In this document: in pieces, positions 11,001 to 22,010 of the stretch
Layout of the letters: the number at the start of each line of letters is the position of its first letter
Position numbering within the stretch: the stretch's first letter is position 1
NCBI RefSeq assembly: GCF_027943255.1
Contig: NC_072893.1
Location: 44,476,001-44,540,000, forward strand
Source: Anastrepha obliqua
Lineage: Eukaryota > Arthropoda > Insecta > Diptera > Tephritidae
Direction: 5' to 3'
Length of the DNA stretch: 64,000 nt
Notes under the pieces: generated by a model
Seen by the model: the letters and a program-made list of their open reading frames with translations, nothing else
Told to the model about the DNA's origin: nothing
Database searches by the model: none
Translations under genes and position numbers: made by a program

Positions 11001-11254
11001 GCTGTGCAAGAAATAGAGAAATATGCAAGATCCCACAATCTCAGGCTCTGAGCTCACTCTAACTCCTTAATAACGGAAATGATAGCAAATCCCATCGCTT
11101 TCACCTGACTCAAAAGAAAATCCAGCACAGATCTCCTCTTTTAGTGTGAAAAAATGAAAAAAATAAACGACTGAAATTCCCTAGCTGCTAGTTTAAGTTA
11201 TTCTACAAATATTTCTTAATGTATGTATACAGCTTGCAAAAAAAGTGTTCTTAA

Positions 11255-11976
11255 GGGGAGAGCCTGGTTTATGAGATCTAAAAATTGCATATCTTTGCGA
11301 TTTTTTTTTTTTTTTAAGGAAAAAATTAATTTAGCACTGCAAAGCTTTGTCTATCTTTTAATGAACATTTAAAAAGTATAAAAAATTTTTGTACTGGTTA
11401 AAATAAGTTGAAAAAAATGTTTAACATAGAAATTAGTAGAACGCTGCAACGCTGGAGTTTCCAACTGGTGTACAAGATACAGCTCGTAATTATTATCTAA
11501 AGCAAAAAATTCAAATGAATTTCTCATTATCATGATTTTTTCTTCTAGACGAACTGAGAAAACTGAGAGAAATTCCAAACTTTCAACTTTTTGGAGGTTT
11601 TAAGGAAAAAAATGCCTTTCTATAAAAAAAAAATTCACTTCAACTTGGTATAAAAATCTTGAAAAATTGTTTAACTATTTTGTTAGTTCAAATAGAAGAG
11701 AATTTAATACTGAAGTGAACAAGCTATGATTCATTTCAAAAGGTTCATTAGTTTTTTTTTTTCATTCATGTACGCCAATTCAAAGAAATCATAAAAATGA
11801 AAAGTCGAGAAAAGAAGATAAGCGTAACTACCTAACGCTCGCCTACCTTTGGCTTTGTATCTACGGAAATATTGGGAATTAGGCTCTGTAACTTTGTGTG
11901 AATATTCTGAAATATATTAGGAATAGCTTAAAACAAAAAAAAATATTTTTTTGACCTTATAAACCAGGCTCCCCCC
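11255..11976. mobile_element. TTAA-flanked inverted-repeat element, family 1
   Basis: About 720 bp bounded by TTAA at 11251-11254 and 11977-11980. The left terminus reads GGGGAGAGCCTGGTTTATGA, and the right, read inward, GGGGGGAGCCTGGTTTATAA. The inside is AT-rich and non-coding. A TTAA duplication is typical of piggyBac and Kolobok transposons, but no transposase is present to decide. It is probably a miniature non-autonomous element. Confidence 0.78.
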
Positions 11977-11980
11977 TTAA

Positions 11981-13960
11981 AAAAACAAAAAACTAATAAT
12001 TTTTTTTTTTAATTTTTAATTTTTTTTATAGTGTTTAGGCTACCTGCAAGTATAGCTTTACATTTACATTTTTAATAAATTGAGCCATCCAATATCTAAA
12101 ACATTTTAAAAAAAACATAAATAAATACAATAAATACAAATTAAAAACAACGTATGCAATTTATTCTTAGTTTATTAAAATAGAAAATAAAATAAATAAA
12201 TAAGGATTCATACAATTTTGGTTTTTTGGTTTTAACTTATAATTTTTTTTTTCCTTTTTTGCTTTTGGGAAGTTTTTAGGGTTTACATTACAATAGTTTA
12301 ATTTGGTTTTTAATAAATATATAGTTTTTAATATATCATAAATATATTTGGGCTTCTTATGTACATATACAACAAAAGTCTTTCTCTCTTCCACTTCGAT
12401 CTTTCCCTACATAGTCACAACTTTTTCACCATTTCGCGATCATGAAGACCCTTTTTCCCCGGAACTTTTTCTTCTCTCTTTTCCTTCTTCTCCCATAAAT
12501 ATTTTTTAAATCGTTTATTAATGCGAGCACCTAATTGTTTTTTTTTTTCGAAAGTGCACTGAAGTGCACGTTTTCTCGCACTTTCAATTCGCTTCTCATT
12601 TTCCCATCAAATAATTTATTATTAAATATTAGCCACACCCAACGACATTTTGACATTTAACTCAAAGGTAATAAGAGGAAAAAAACATTCCTTTAGTGCC
12701 TAAGGATCTGTTCTTATGTAGTGAAAAGTAGGTATTGAATCCACATCATGAGTAAATCATAACATTATCTCTAATGCATAAAATTTTCTAAAATAAACAG
12801 TGGCTCACTTTTTATGCATAACTCACAACGAGTCAGTGCTTAGATTTTTCGAACCAGTCGTTTAGTTTCATAATGAAACTGCGGCCATTTTCCGACAGCT
12901 CTCAAGCAACGTAAACGTACACATACGTCATATAAATATGATTAGTAGTTTTATGTCAGTGCTTGCCAAGGGACGACCACTGTTAGAGCCCCACTTTTTT
13001 ATTCTTATACTCACATACCAGGACCTGCTGTCTGCATGCATAAATTCCCCTACGGTGACCACCAACGCTATTATCCTCACATGAGTCAGCCGTCTATAAT
13101 CTATAATACGACAATCCTTCAGCTTGGGCACGGCCTTATGTCGATAAGAACTGAATTCTCAGTAAACTTATTTCGCCCTTTTCCTTTACTTATTTCATTC
13201 GAAACAAAATAGTATGTAATATCTCTGCTGGCAATAGCTGAACCTCTTTCTTAACCATCTAAAATATGGTCGCTTTATATATTTTTAATCAAAAAAATTC
13301 AAATTTCATCTGTTTAAATTGCGCCCTTCTTAAAACTACCCAAACATATTTCTTTGTGACCCACTAACCTTACATGCAGCAAAAATGAACAAATGTAACA
13401 AATTTAATAAGCTTTGCGGCTGTGATTAATAATAATAACCACAGTAAATTTCATTAATATGAATAAAACGATCAAAAGCGCATCTTCGGCAATTTCCTGC
13501 CTAAATATTTAGCATCATTAGCTAAAAGCATGAAACCCTTTTCGCTGCCCTTTGTTAACTGGTTTTGTAAGAGTTTACTTGCGAAATATTCTAATATGTG
13601 TGTGTGCGCCTATGTATGGGTGTATTATAATACAGTGACGGGCAAGGAAAGGTGGATAAGCTGATTGGGTTGGGTTGGCACTAACAAGGTGCCGTTATAA
13701 TATAATGACGCGCAAATGTGTGCGAAACAGTATTACGGCGAAGAACTGAATGACAAGCCCCTAATTTTCACTTAAGGGGTCCTCGAAAATTTACGTTATT
13801 TTCAGGAATTTCTTTTACAATAAAACAACGATATTTAAATTTGATAGACTTTTTATTTTACTTCTTTTACACACAAGAATAAACAAAATGTTAATTTTAA
13901 TAATTTATAAATGGCGCGGAAGTTGACCATCCCGAAAAATTGGTGTTGTCCATTTTGGCT
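11981..13960. other. AT-rich spacer
   Basis: About 2 kb of AT-rich sequence with long T and A runs (12000-12260). There is a short, slightly more complex stretch around 12400-12600 and 12890-13130 in which I recognise nothing. Near 13632 the string tacagtgacgggcaaggaaagg faintly resembles a mariner terminus. No supportable gene. Confidence 0.45.
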
Positions 13961-13973
13961 ACAGTATGACAGC

Positions 13974-14075
13974 TGCCGTAGCCGAATGTGTTGGTGCGTG
14001 ACTACCATTCGGAATTCACTTAGAAAACGTCGGTTCGAATCTCAGTGAAAACACCAAAATTAAGAAAATAAAGGG
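13974..14075 (+). repeat. Head of a tRNA-derived SINE
   Basis: The stretch carries RNA polymerase III internal promoter motifs in tRNA spacing: an A-box-like GTAGCCGAATGTGTTGG at 13978-13994 and a near-perfect B box GGTTCGAATCT at 14032-14042, followed by an A-rich tail. It resembles tRNA-headed SINEs that I recall from tephritid genomes (gccgaatg, ggtgcgtgactaccattcgg). Only the head is present and the body is missing. It is not a tRNA gene: no acceptor stem pairing is apparent. Confidence 0.72.
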
Positions 14076-14439
14076 AGAAAAAAAACTATAAGTGCGTTTA
14101 AAGTTTGAGATACAGGAGCACACGGACCGCTCTCTACCTAGTTAGTGAGCTGTAGAAGCTAGAATATTGCGAATGTCCGGATGAAGATTTCACAGTATAT
14201 TCTTAAGATACTAAACTTACGAAATATCGTAAAAACAAAGAAATGATTTTATACCTATAGAATTCACATCTCTCAACTCTTAAATGAACTAAGTAGATTA
14301 TAAAAGTAAGGTTTGCTTATAGCCCAGTTACAGTTACGCTGCTGTTTCGTCTGCCTGTGGTGAGTTGAAGGTACGACAGAAAATGTTGCGATCCTGAACC
14401 AGTCTTGTTGTTGTAGTAACCAGCGCCCTGAATCTATTG

Positions 14440-15232
14440 AATGACCGCCACAAACTTTTACAGACGCTTCAAGATTATAAAATCTTTCACTGTCATCATG
14501 ACCTTTGTTATTGAACGACTTTGACGTGCTCTTTTCGGTTTGGCCTCGCCTTTAGCACGATATTCGCTTGATTGGTGGGTTGTTTCAGGGTCGCAAGCAT
14601 AAATCCAAGTCTCATCTCCCGTAATGATTCATTTGAGCTTGTCCTGATAGTCTGAAAGCATTGTTTCACACACATCAACGCGACAACTTTTTCCGGAAAT
14701 TGAGAGTTTTCGGTACCAAACCAGATCTTTTCACAGATCCTTCTGATATTCCGATCATATCAGTAAGGTCTTTAACAGTCAACCGACGATTATTGAGCAC
14801 TAACTCCTTCACTTTATTGACGTGTTGGTCATCTGTTGACGTCGATGGTCGTCCGGAGCGCTCCAAGTCATCAACACGTTCTCGACCCTCTTTGAAGTCT
14901 TTGTACCACTTATAAACATTTTTCTGCGACATGGTCGAATCACCAAATGCCTTCTGCAACATGCTAAACGTTTCCGCAGCCGAAATTTCATTCCGCAAAC
15001 AAAATTTGATGGCACTTCTCTGCTCAATCAAATCAGACATTGTAAAAATCGAAAAATGCGCTCTTGGTCGTTTGGTAAACACAAGCGTAAATATATTACT
15101 GATAATGACATTCACATGAAAGTTGGCCCAGATGTTATTAACAGTGCTGCCAACTCACGAAAAAAATAACTAGAGCGAAATTTTAATCCCGCGAAATTTG
15201 ACAAATAAATTCACCTTACTTTTTGCCCACAG
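14440..15232 (-). mobile_element. 5' half of a DD34D-type mariner
   Basis: The right end has the terminal sequence CTTACTTTTTGCCCACAG ending at 15232 next to TA, preceded by ttcacc and the leader down to the transposase start at 15040. The reading on the minus strand runs through the DNA-binding domain and the first catalytic motif, then dissolves near 14480. The other terminus is not found. A weak candidate lies near 13632. Confidence 0.75.
14480..15040 (-). pseudogene. Mariner transposase, N-terminal half
   Basis: Starting at the ATG at 15040 (MSDLIEQRSAIKFCLRNE), the reading shows a helix-turn-helix of the HTH_48 kind (NVYKWYKDFKEGRERVDD), the linker RSGRPSTSTDDQHVNKV and LTVKDLTDMIGISEGSVK. 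A deletion removes the end of the second helix-turn-helix. A frame change near 14695 leads to VDVCETMLSDYQDKLK, one stop, and IITGDETWIYACDPETT, which carries the first catalytic Asp. It ends after GEAKPKRARQSRS. The other two catalytic residues are lost. Confidence 0.85.
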
Positions 15233-15289
15233 TAGTATGTATATATATTTTTTTTTTTATTGCAAGTGAAATTTATTGCCAGATGTTTT

Positions 15290-15545
15290 ACGTAACTATG
15301 TTTATAGTATTACCAAAATATTTATATTTATTAGTAATTTCAATGGGAATACTACCGTACGTCCAATGGCAGCCAGCGCTGCTCTTCTTGAATATTCTCT
15401 GAAACCCAGACCTTTAGATTTAAACAGGTTTACGAATAGACTCTACTGCGAACAATCATCGTAAAGGTAATCAATCACTTTTGGAAGATCTATCGCAGAA
15501 TCTGCAAGAAAAACAGTATTGTCAGTGTACAGCAGTACCTTGACT
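15290..15545 (-). pseudogene. Non-LTR RT fragment around the catalytic box
   Basis: The minus-strand reading gives VKVLLYTDNTVFLADSAIDL, where YTDN occupies the place of the usual YADD catalytic motif, so both position 2 and the second Asp are altered. It is followed by PKVIDYLYDDCSQ, a stop, SLFVNLFKSKGLGFREYSRR and, after a frame change, IPIEITNKYKYFGNTIN. That order (catalytic box, NLxKSK, KYKYLG) is the palm/thumb region of L1- or R4-like insect elements. The fragment is only about 85 residues and its clade is uncertain. Confidence 0.65.
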
Positions 15546-15597
15546 GCAGTATCAGCATTTTTAACGCCGCATTGTAAACTGGAATTTCTGCATGACA

Positions 15598-15984
15598 AGG
15601 AAAAAAGGGTAACGCTCAGCAAAAAATTTTGCCTCAGGAAATATTTTTCAGATTTTCGAGAAAAAAACCGGCAAAAAAACGAAATTTTTGAAAAAAAATT
15701 CTTCGATCAAACACAAGTTTTTTATGTTTTCCAAACGCAATATAAATTTTATTGAAATCTACCAACAACTTTAAAGTTTCAGTGATCACCAGTTTAAAAA
15801 ACATAGTTTTGAGAAAAACGCATTTAAAGTTTTGCTATCGAGCTGCCTTTGTCAATTGTTGAAAAACTCAAAAAGTATTTGTTGGATTCACTTCAAATTT
15901 TCACACAAAATTTTTAGGATATTATACTTTCAGAAAACATAAAAAATAATAATTTTTTTGAAAATTCTGACTACCCCTAACTCC
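15598..15984. repeat. Partial copy of TTAA-flanked element family 2
   Basis: The right end reads GACTACCCCTAACTCC followed by TTAA (15985-15988). Read in reverse, it matches the ends and interior of the element at 44391-47212, including the string actttaaatgcgtttttctc and aaaatctgaaaaatatttcc. The left limit near 15598 is where similarity fades. This copy is useful because it lacks the retrotransposon that splits the other copy. Confidence 0.72.
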
Positions 15985-15988
15985 TTAA

Positions 15989-17420
15989 ATAAAAAGTAAA
16001 CTGAAAATATATTTTTTTTTTATTCAATGATGAAAATTTAAATATAAAGTTTTGAAATATGTTTGGTTTTTATAATTTTTTTTTTCAACTCTTTAGTTTA
16101 AAATATACTTTTAAAAATGAATAACAAATTTTTTATCAAAATGTTAAGTTTTCAAAACTTTTGGTATCAGCTCTCTTCGTTTTTAAGACTTAAAACATTT
16201 TTTTTCTAATTTTTAGAATAAAATGTGTTTGTAAAAAAAAGCGTTTTGGAGTAACATTTAACTTTTGCCTGAAAATTTTGGGGAATACTCGTATTTATTT
16301 TTTGTCCTCTTGTACCTTTCAGTTTTTCTTTAATTTTTTTTTTCGTTAATAGCTGAGGCATTGCTCTATAATCTCCGATAATCTCATAATGTGATTGCAT
16401 TCTTCTTCTTTTTGACGATTTTTGGCCGAGAGCATTACCTTTCCGAGTTAAATTAATATAAGTACAGCGCATCACTGGACTATTAATGTGAAATGCTGCT
16501 CTAGGGAAGCGCTAGCATACATACTTCCATATTACGTTTCTTTAGACATCGATCGAAGGGACGTTTTTTGTTATTTTCACTGTTTGGCATTATGTATTTG
16601 AGTAGAACTCCAAAAGTTATGAAGCGCCTACTACGAAACTTTCAAGTCTCAGCTATTAAAAAAAATTTACAAAAAATCTCACAAAAATATTGTATTATCC
16701 AAAAATAGCCGCAGCTTTCAAAAGAATAAGAAAAAAAATGTAAAGGGGGTTGTCTTTTAAAAATGACAAAGCAAATTCGTTTTAAACAAACAGTTTGAAG
16801 AAAAATCTATATTTTGTCCTTAACAATAAAAAAATATAAAATTGTCAAAAAGAACCCAAGATATTTCACCAAAATTAACAACATTAAATAAATCGCAAAA
16901 CTATTAAATTTTGATAAATTTTCCATTCTACTTCTTATTATACCCAAACATACAAATAAACCAACTTTCAGAAAAATATATAAATAATATATTACAACAA
17001 TTTGCCAAAAACTTGGATGACTTGACGTGGAATCGCACAGAAGTCATCGCTCAGAATTATAGCAAAGTTCGCAACCTTAGCAGCATACAGATATGCACTT
17101 CAACACATACAAGCAGACGCATCTATGCAATTTCACTGCGAATATCTGCGTATGCCAGCAGTTGAAGGCGAACATATATTTTGAGCCAAGATATTGTTGG
17201 ACATTTTTCAACAGAGGATAGTCCGAGTCAAATAAATTTGTTTTTTTTTAATTAATAAAATGTATTTAAAACCGAAAGAGTTGTACTCTATCATACGGCT
17301 ATGACCTTAAAACAACTACCTCAAAATATTACATAACCTCACATATGACAAAAAATGTTTTTTTTTTCTTTCCCGGGTTAAGCTAAGTGCCTAGTGGGCT
17401 ATTCTTAGATCAGATTCAAC
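15989..17420. other. AT-rich spacer with a short degenerate repeat
   Basis: AT-rich and non-coding. Positions about 16745-17030 share strings (ttattatacccaa, acaaataaa, tcagaaaaat) in the same order with 49850-50030, so this is a small relative of the repeat at 47.7-50.0 kb. Around 17030-17200 the sequence is more complex, but I recognise nothing in it. Confidence 0.5.
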
Positions 17421-17674
17421 TTCGAAAAATTTAAATCTTGTTCTTTAAAACTCAATATTTATGCTGGCCTATGTTATTTTGGAACTACGCATTTTATTTA
17501 AAATATTTCAATATAAAGTTCCTTAGAGTGCAATTTGGCTGCCTTCAAATCCCTTCAGTTTTTGGTACAAAAAAAAACAATCAAAATTTTTTCGCCTGTG
17601 TAATTAGTGCAGAATATTCTGGTCAAACACCATCAGTAACAAATGAGAAACCCATCTTTAGACAAATTAAACTC

Positions 17675-17915
17675 AGAAAGTAGCGATGGATAGGTCATAC
17701 GTTGAGAAAACCACCAGATAGCATCACGAGAATGACACTGCACTGGAACCCGCAAGGGAGCAGAAATCGCGGTCGACCAAAAAACACTTGGAGAAGGTCG
17801 ATGCTGCGCGAACTAGCAGATGGCGACATCTCATGGGGCGGCGCAAAAACAGCAGCACAGAACCGTGCACGATGGTCTTCTCGAGGCCCTATGCTCCAGA
17901 GAGGAGTGAACAAGG
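17675..17915 (+). pseudogene. C-terminal end of a non-LTR retrotransposon RT
   Basis: The plus-strand reading RWIGHTLRKPPDSITRM, then TLHWNPQGSRNRGRPKNTWR, then DISWGGAKTAAQNRARW is the characteristic tail found behind the RT of RTE/CR1-like insect elements (usual form: GHTLRK...ALxWNPQGxRxRGRPKxTWRR). Nothing of the RT itself is next to it, so this is a heavily 5'-truncated copy. The tail's function is not known to me. Confidence 0.75.
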
Positions 17916-17919
17916 AAAA

Positions 17920-18760
17920 AAAATGTAAGTGCACAAGATTCAGATTTTTTCGCTATCCAATTTTCCATGCCCACGACTGTACTCGTATCTCGCTTCGACG
18001 CTTATTAACAAATGTTTATATAAAAAAGAATTCAACCAACAATGAAAGCAATCGTAGGCGAACGTTCAGTGGTGCTGCCACCGGCGCTGTGGAACATTAG
18101 CGTGTTTGCTAATAATTTACCTTTTATGGTGAATTTAGATTTTACCCTTTTACGTTTTCTTTTGCTTATTATCCTTCAATGAAACCAGCTAATTTTGAAG
18201 AAAACAAACAAGCGCGTAAAATTTTACGTTTATTGTTGGATTTAATCAGAAAGCGTAAAGCTGTTGTTTATGTGTTTACAAATGCTTCGGCTGCAATAAA
18301 GGCCATAACTCGTACTTAAAAATTTCAACTTATAAAGCCTCTCCCTCCTTTATGGTATGAAATCGCATGATGTTAGGCGTGCTGTTGTTTATGTAATTTT
18401 GTTTATTTTGGCAATTACCAATAAAAAAAGGGCCGGAAGGGTTTTAGAATTTTTAATGCGTCATTATAAAGTCATTAAGCCAGTGGCACGCAATTGGACT
18501 TTGTTTCATTATTATACCCATACGCACTAGTGTACTAGGGGTATAGTAAATTTTGTTTACAAAACTACTACAGCAAAACCACAGTCGAGGTTAACTCTTT
18601 TTTAAAGAATTTTTTAAAGCTAATCTGCAGTTTTTGAGCATTGGAATAAGAGCCCGCTTGCCGGCGTGACTTCACGATTTTGTGATCTTATCGATATTTA
18701 GAAAGATAGATTATTGATTGGAGGTTTGCACTTCGACCTTATGGTCTTTTGTGTACTCTA
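17920..18760. other. Spacer
   Basis: No gene recognised. An imperfect palindrome TATACCCatacgcactagtgtactaGGGGTATA lies near 18515-18547; it could be the end of an unidentified element. Confidence 0.4.
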
Positions 18761-18769
18761 CTCATCACA

Positions 18770-19330
18770 GCACTTCAACCAATCCCAGTTCCTTTATTCA
18801 ACTTAAGGTAGAGCTGGATTGGACTCAGCGCATTTGCCTTTCTTGTGGCTGCAATTGGCCGAGATTTCTCAAACTTCACCGCGCTATAGTGCTGCATTCA
18901 AGAAGAAGGTATATTGGAGTCTCCGAAGATTGTTCGCAGAAACGACAAAGGGTTAGTGCACCATATCCCAATCCTATACAGATGACTTTGCGAATTTGCA
19001 ATGGCCTGTGAGAATGCCCGTGATCGCTCTCAGTTTTTCCTTAGGGAGAGTTATGAGTCTCCTAAACCTCTTTTGATTGCACTCCCAGTAAGGATTTCGC
19101 CTGGCGTAGCTCCATTGTTTGGTGATAGCTAACCTTCCTTAGTCTTGCCCCTACTCTCCTTTATGGTTTGTTATCTCTTAGCAAGCATGTGCGCGGTCGC
19201 AGCCTCTGTAGCCAGAGTGTTCGCTACTTCGTTCCCAGTTATGCCCCTGTGTCCTGGAACCCATATGAGCCGGATGCGATTGTGCGTTCCTAACAAATTC
19301 AGTTTCTCTCTGCCTAAATTTATTTGTGCA
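18770..19330 (-). pseudogene. Non-LTR retrotransposon RNase H and zinc-knuckle end
   Basis: The minus strand reads RIRLIWVPGHRGITGNEVAN and TLATEAATAHMLAK, the third motif of a retroelement RNase H. Further on come RRLITLPKEKLRAITGILTG and the C-terminal zinc-finger-like LCRFCEQSSETPIYLLLEC (His replaced by Tyr). RNase H removes the RNA template after reverse transcription. The upstream RNase H motifs and the RT are missing, and several frame breaks are present. The neighbouring fragment at 20380-21345 has the same orientation but carries its own 3' end, so it is a separate copy. Confidence 0.78.
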
Positions 19331-20379
19331 CATAGGCAGATAGCTTATCAATATTTACGTCGCTTTCACTACCAGATCATCCTTTATATTTGACGATCAT
19401 GTCACCAGAATCAAATCGTTGAAATCACTGATTTTCTTTTGTAAAAGCCGTGAATTGGCTCCATAAGCAGCAATATGTTTCTTTTTTTTGCTAACTCCTC
19501 TGCCTTTTAATTTGGGTCATAGTGGTAAAAATTTTCTCTTTTTTACTTATATTGAGAGCGCTGTAAGACCCAACCGGCTTTTATTGGCAAGAAAATGCTC
19601 AGTATGGTACGCAAAAAATGTTTTTCAAAAACCAACGCGATTTTTAAATGACTCTAAATTGTGTACCAAAAAAGGTTTGGAAAATTTTCATAAGAAAATT
19701 TAAAATTTTTATCATTTTTCCTTAAAATTTGGCATTTGACTAACAAGATATTTGTGTTGGGACGAAGTGAATTTATGTAAGCCGAAATATACACCAGAAT
19801 GGCCAAAAAAAAATTTTTTTTTTCACTTGATGTTACCCTACAATTGGCAATAGAACCAGCCAATAAAATTAGGCAGTTATTTTTTTCATATTTATCTGAC
19901 TCATGCCGTCTTTGAGAGTTACACTTGAATTGCTATGTGCAAAACTTAATATACTTTTCCAAAAATTTGGTATAAAAGGCTTACAGATGAGTATTATTTA
20001 TTTCTAATTTATTACATTTTATTTTATTTATAATTTATTAAAAATTTATTTAAAAAAGTGCGTGTAGCGTAGTACACATAATAGAAGTGAAACTTTCAAG
20101 GCAGACAAAGAAAGAGGGAGAGGCCCGAGAGAGCATGAGAGAGCGAGAGAGAGAGAAAGAAAAGGAATATATATCTAAATAAATTCACAACATTTGCAGG
20201 GAATACAAAAAGACAAAATTTACAACAAAATCAGGAGCAAATAGACAAACATATGCAAACATATTCCTAATACATATATGCAAAAAAAACTCATCTAAAC
20301 CTTAAGCGTTTATATATACATTTGTATGTGTGCATATATGAAAACATATGTTGGGGCAATGTATGTACGTAGATGATTC
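19331..20379. other. AT-rich spacer with a GA-rich stretch
   Basis: AT-rich DNA without a supportable ORF. A purine-rich GAGA tract runs from about 20110 to 20162. The sequence 20260-20350 has alternating catatatg/tatgtgtg runs. Confidence 0.5.
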
Positions 20380-21345
20380 TATTCTAAGCAAAGGTAGTGA
20401 TGGTTGCCGAAAGAGTGGGCCCACTTGGACGAAAGAAGTTTGATTCATCCTTTGTGATACCATTGCAAGAGGGGGAAAAGAGGTGAAGAACGATAGGACG
20501 AAAGGGAAAGGGGTGGGGAGGGTTGAGTGTTTGTGGACTATGAACGGTGGCTAGTCTGCGGTTTTGTTAGCCTCTTTATGCTGCTGATGAAGTTCATCAG
20601 ATTTATGTTAGTAAGACCTGCTATATAGGCTATATTGCCGCTTGGCTATCGGAGTAAATATTTACTTTCTTAACAGTTATTACGCAAGTAAGTAGCCAGT
20701 CAGCTGCTTCTTTAATTGCGGTCACCTCTGCTTTGAACATACTGCAGTGACCCGGTAGCCTGAATTTGAGTTAGATGGAGAGCTCTTTGCAGAATACTCC
20801 TCCTCCAACCCTTACGTCTAGCTTCGAGCTATCCGTGAACAGGTTAACTAGGCCCTGTCCCCAAGTGTTGCCCCGGTCCACTCTTACCTTGGTGGGATAT
20901 GGGTGGAGAAAGTTCCGCTCGGACTTAGCGAGGGCACACACTGACCCGTCGACGAGGAGATGAACTCAAAGTTTCTGAGGATGTTTGAATGCCCATATGT
21001 GAGATTGAGCTTATAGCCCAAGCCCCTCAGTCTGATTGCGGTACCTGCAGCGGCAATTCTGCCTGCAATGTCTATAGGTACCACATTTAACATTACATTA
21101 AGCGCCAGAGTAGGAGTAGTTCACCCCACTTATTCTAATGAGTGCAGTAAGCATGTTGGGTATGCGACAAACGTCCCCGAGGAATTTCGCTTCTTATATG
21201 TAGGCCAATCAGCCTAGGGTTTTCAGCAAGTAAGATGAGGGGCTGATTGGTCTAAACTCCTTAGTAGAGACATGTGAACTCTTGCCAGCTTTGGGTATGA
21301 ACACAACCCTCACAGCCTTCCAAGACTAAGCAAAACAACGCATAA
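20380..21345 (-). pseudogene. Internally deleted LOA/I-type retrotransposon (RT + RNase H pieces)
   Basis: On the minus strand: an RT finger (KAVRVVFIPKAGKSSHVSTK, then EFRPISPSSYLLKTLG), a jump to TTPTLALNVMLNVVPIDI in the linker behind the RT, and RNase H (DGSK region degraded; then FRLPGHCSMFKAEVTAIKEA; then VNIYSDSQAAI). A second jump goes to the C-terminus INLMNFISSIKRLT and the 3' UTR. The C-terminus and 3' UTR match those of the minus-strand fragment at 34340-34655 (shared ctttatgctgctratgaag), showing they are one family. Two large internal deletions and several stops make it inert. Confidence 0.78.
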
Positions 21346-21462
21346 TCGTATATACATATGTATGTACATATAACCGCGCACACTCACTTTATGCCTCTAC
21401 ATGCGTCTGTTTCCAAAACCTAATTTCTAAGCCGAGCGAGAGCCGTAGCGGCCATCATTATA

Positions 21463-22008
21463 CAGGGTGGGCCAAATAAGGCCTACTAATGTTAAACACG
21501 AATAACTTTTTTTTACATATCCATTTTTCTCCTTTCGTAGGTTATAATTGAATTGTTGGAAATTTATTATGGAACCCTACCGCAAGATCACAAACAACGA
21601 CTACAATACGCTATTCGTTTTACACAATTAGCCACACAAATTGATTTTTTAAATAATGTTTTGATGTCGGATGAGCATTTCCATTTAAATGGTTATGCCA
21701 ACAAACAAAACTGTACATTGTGGGGCTCTGAAAATCCAAGGGCAACACACCAACATCAGTTGCACCCATCTAAATGTGCCGTTTGGTGCGGTGTTATGGC
21801 CACTAGAGTTATGGGTCCATATTTCTTGGAAAATGAGGATGAAACGCCGAAATCGATTTCAGGAGCTTCTTACAGAACATTCAATGAAAACTTTTTGCGG
21901 CCAATGGCGGAACAGTACCCTAATTTGTGGTTTCAACAAGATGGAGCAACTGCGCATACTGCTAGGCAGTAGTCTTTAGACGTTAGTAGGTCTTATTTGG
22001 CCCACCCT
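21463..22008 (+). mobile_element. Deletion derivative of a mariner, both ends present
   Basis: A 546-bp element flanked by TA (21461-21462 and 22009-22010). The left terminus is CAGGGTGGGCCAAATAAGGC, and the right, read inward, AGGGTGGGCCAAATAAGACC; both continue into CTACTAA. It carries the middle third of a transposase on the plus strand (21553-21969). The N-terminal DNA-binding domain and the C-terminal catalytic Asp are deleted, so it could move only with a transposase supplied by another copy. Confidence 0.88.
21553..21972 (+). pseudogene. Mariner transposase, central fragment
   Basis: An open frame of 139 codons without an ATG start. It shows LMSDEHFHLNGYANKQNCTL (first catalytic Asp) and WFQQDGATAHTARQ (second catalytic Asp), then a stop at 21970-21972 at the deletion join. 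The motifs resemble the DD41D transposase at 3756-4826 (SDEAHFWLNGYVNKQNC and FQQDGATCHTA), but the terminal repeats differ, so it belongs to a related, separate family. The spacing to the third acidic residue cannot be read because that part is gone. Confidence 0.85.
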
Positions 22009-22010
22009 TA

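Noticed and set aside
13632..13660. tacagtgacgggcaaggaaagg as left terminus of the mariner at 14440-15232
   Set aside because: It resembles the right terminus only loosely, and the 800 bp between contain a SINE head and no transposase sequence; kept only as a weak possibility.
13974..14060. A functional tRNA gene
   Set aside because: The internal promoter boxes are present, but I see no acceptor stem pairing, and the sequence continues into an A-rich tail as in a SINE head.
18515..18547. TATACCC...GGGTATA palindrome as the end of a Helitron-like element
   Set aside because: There is no other element feature nearby and no second copy in the window.
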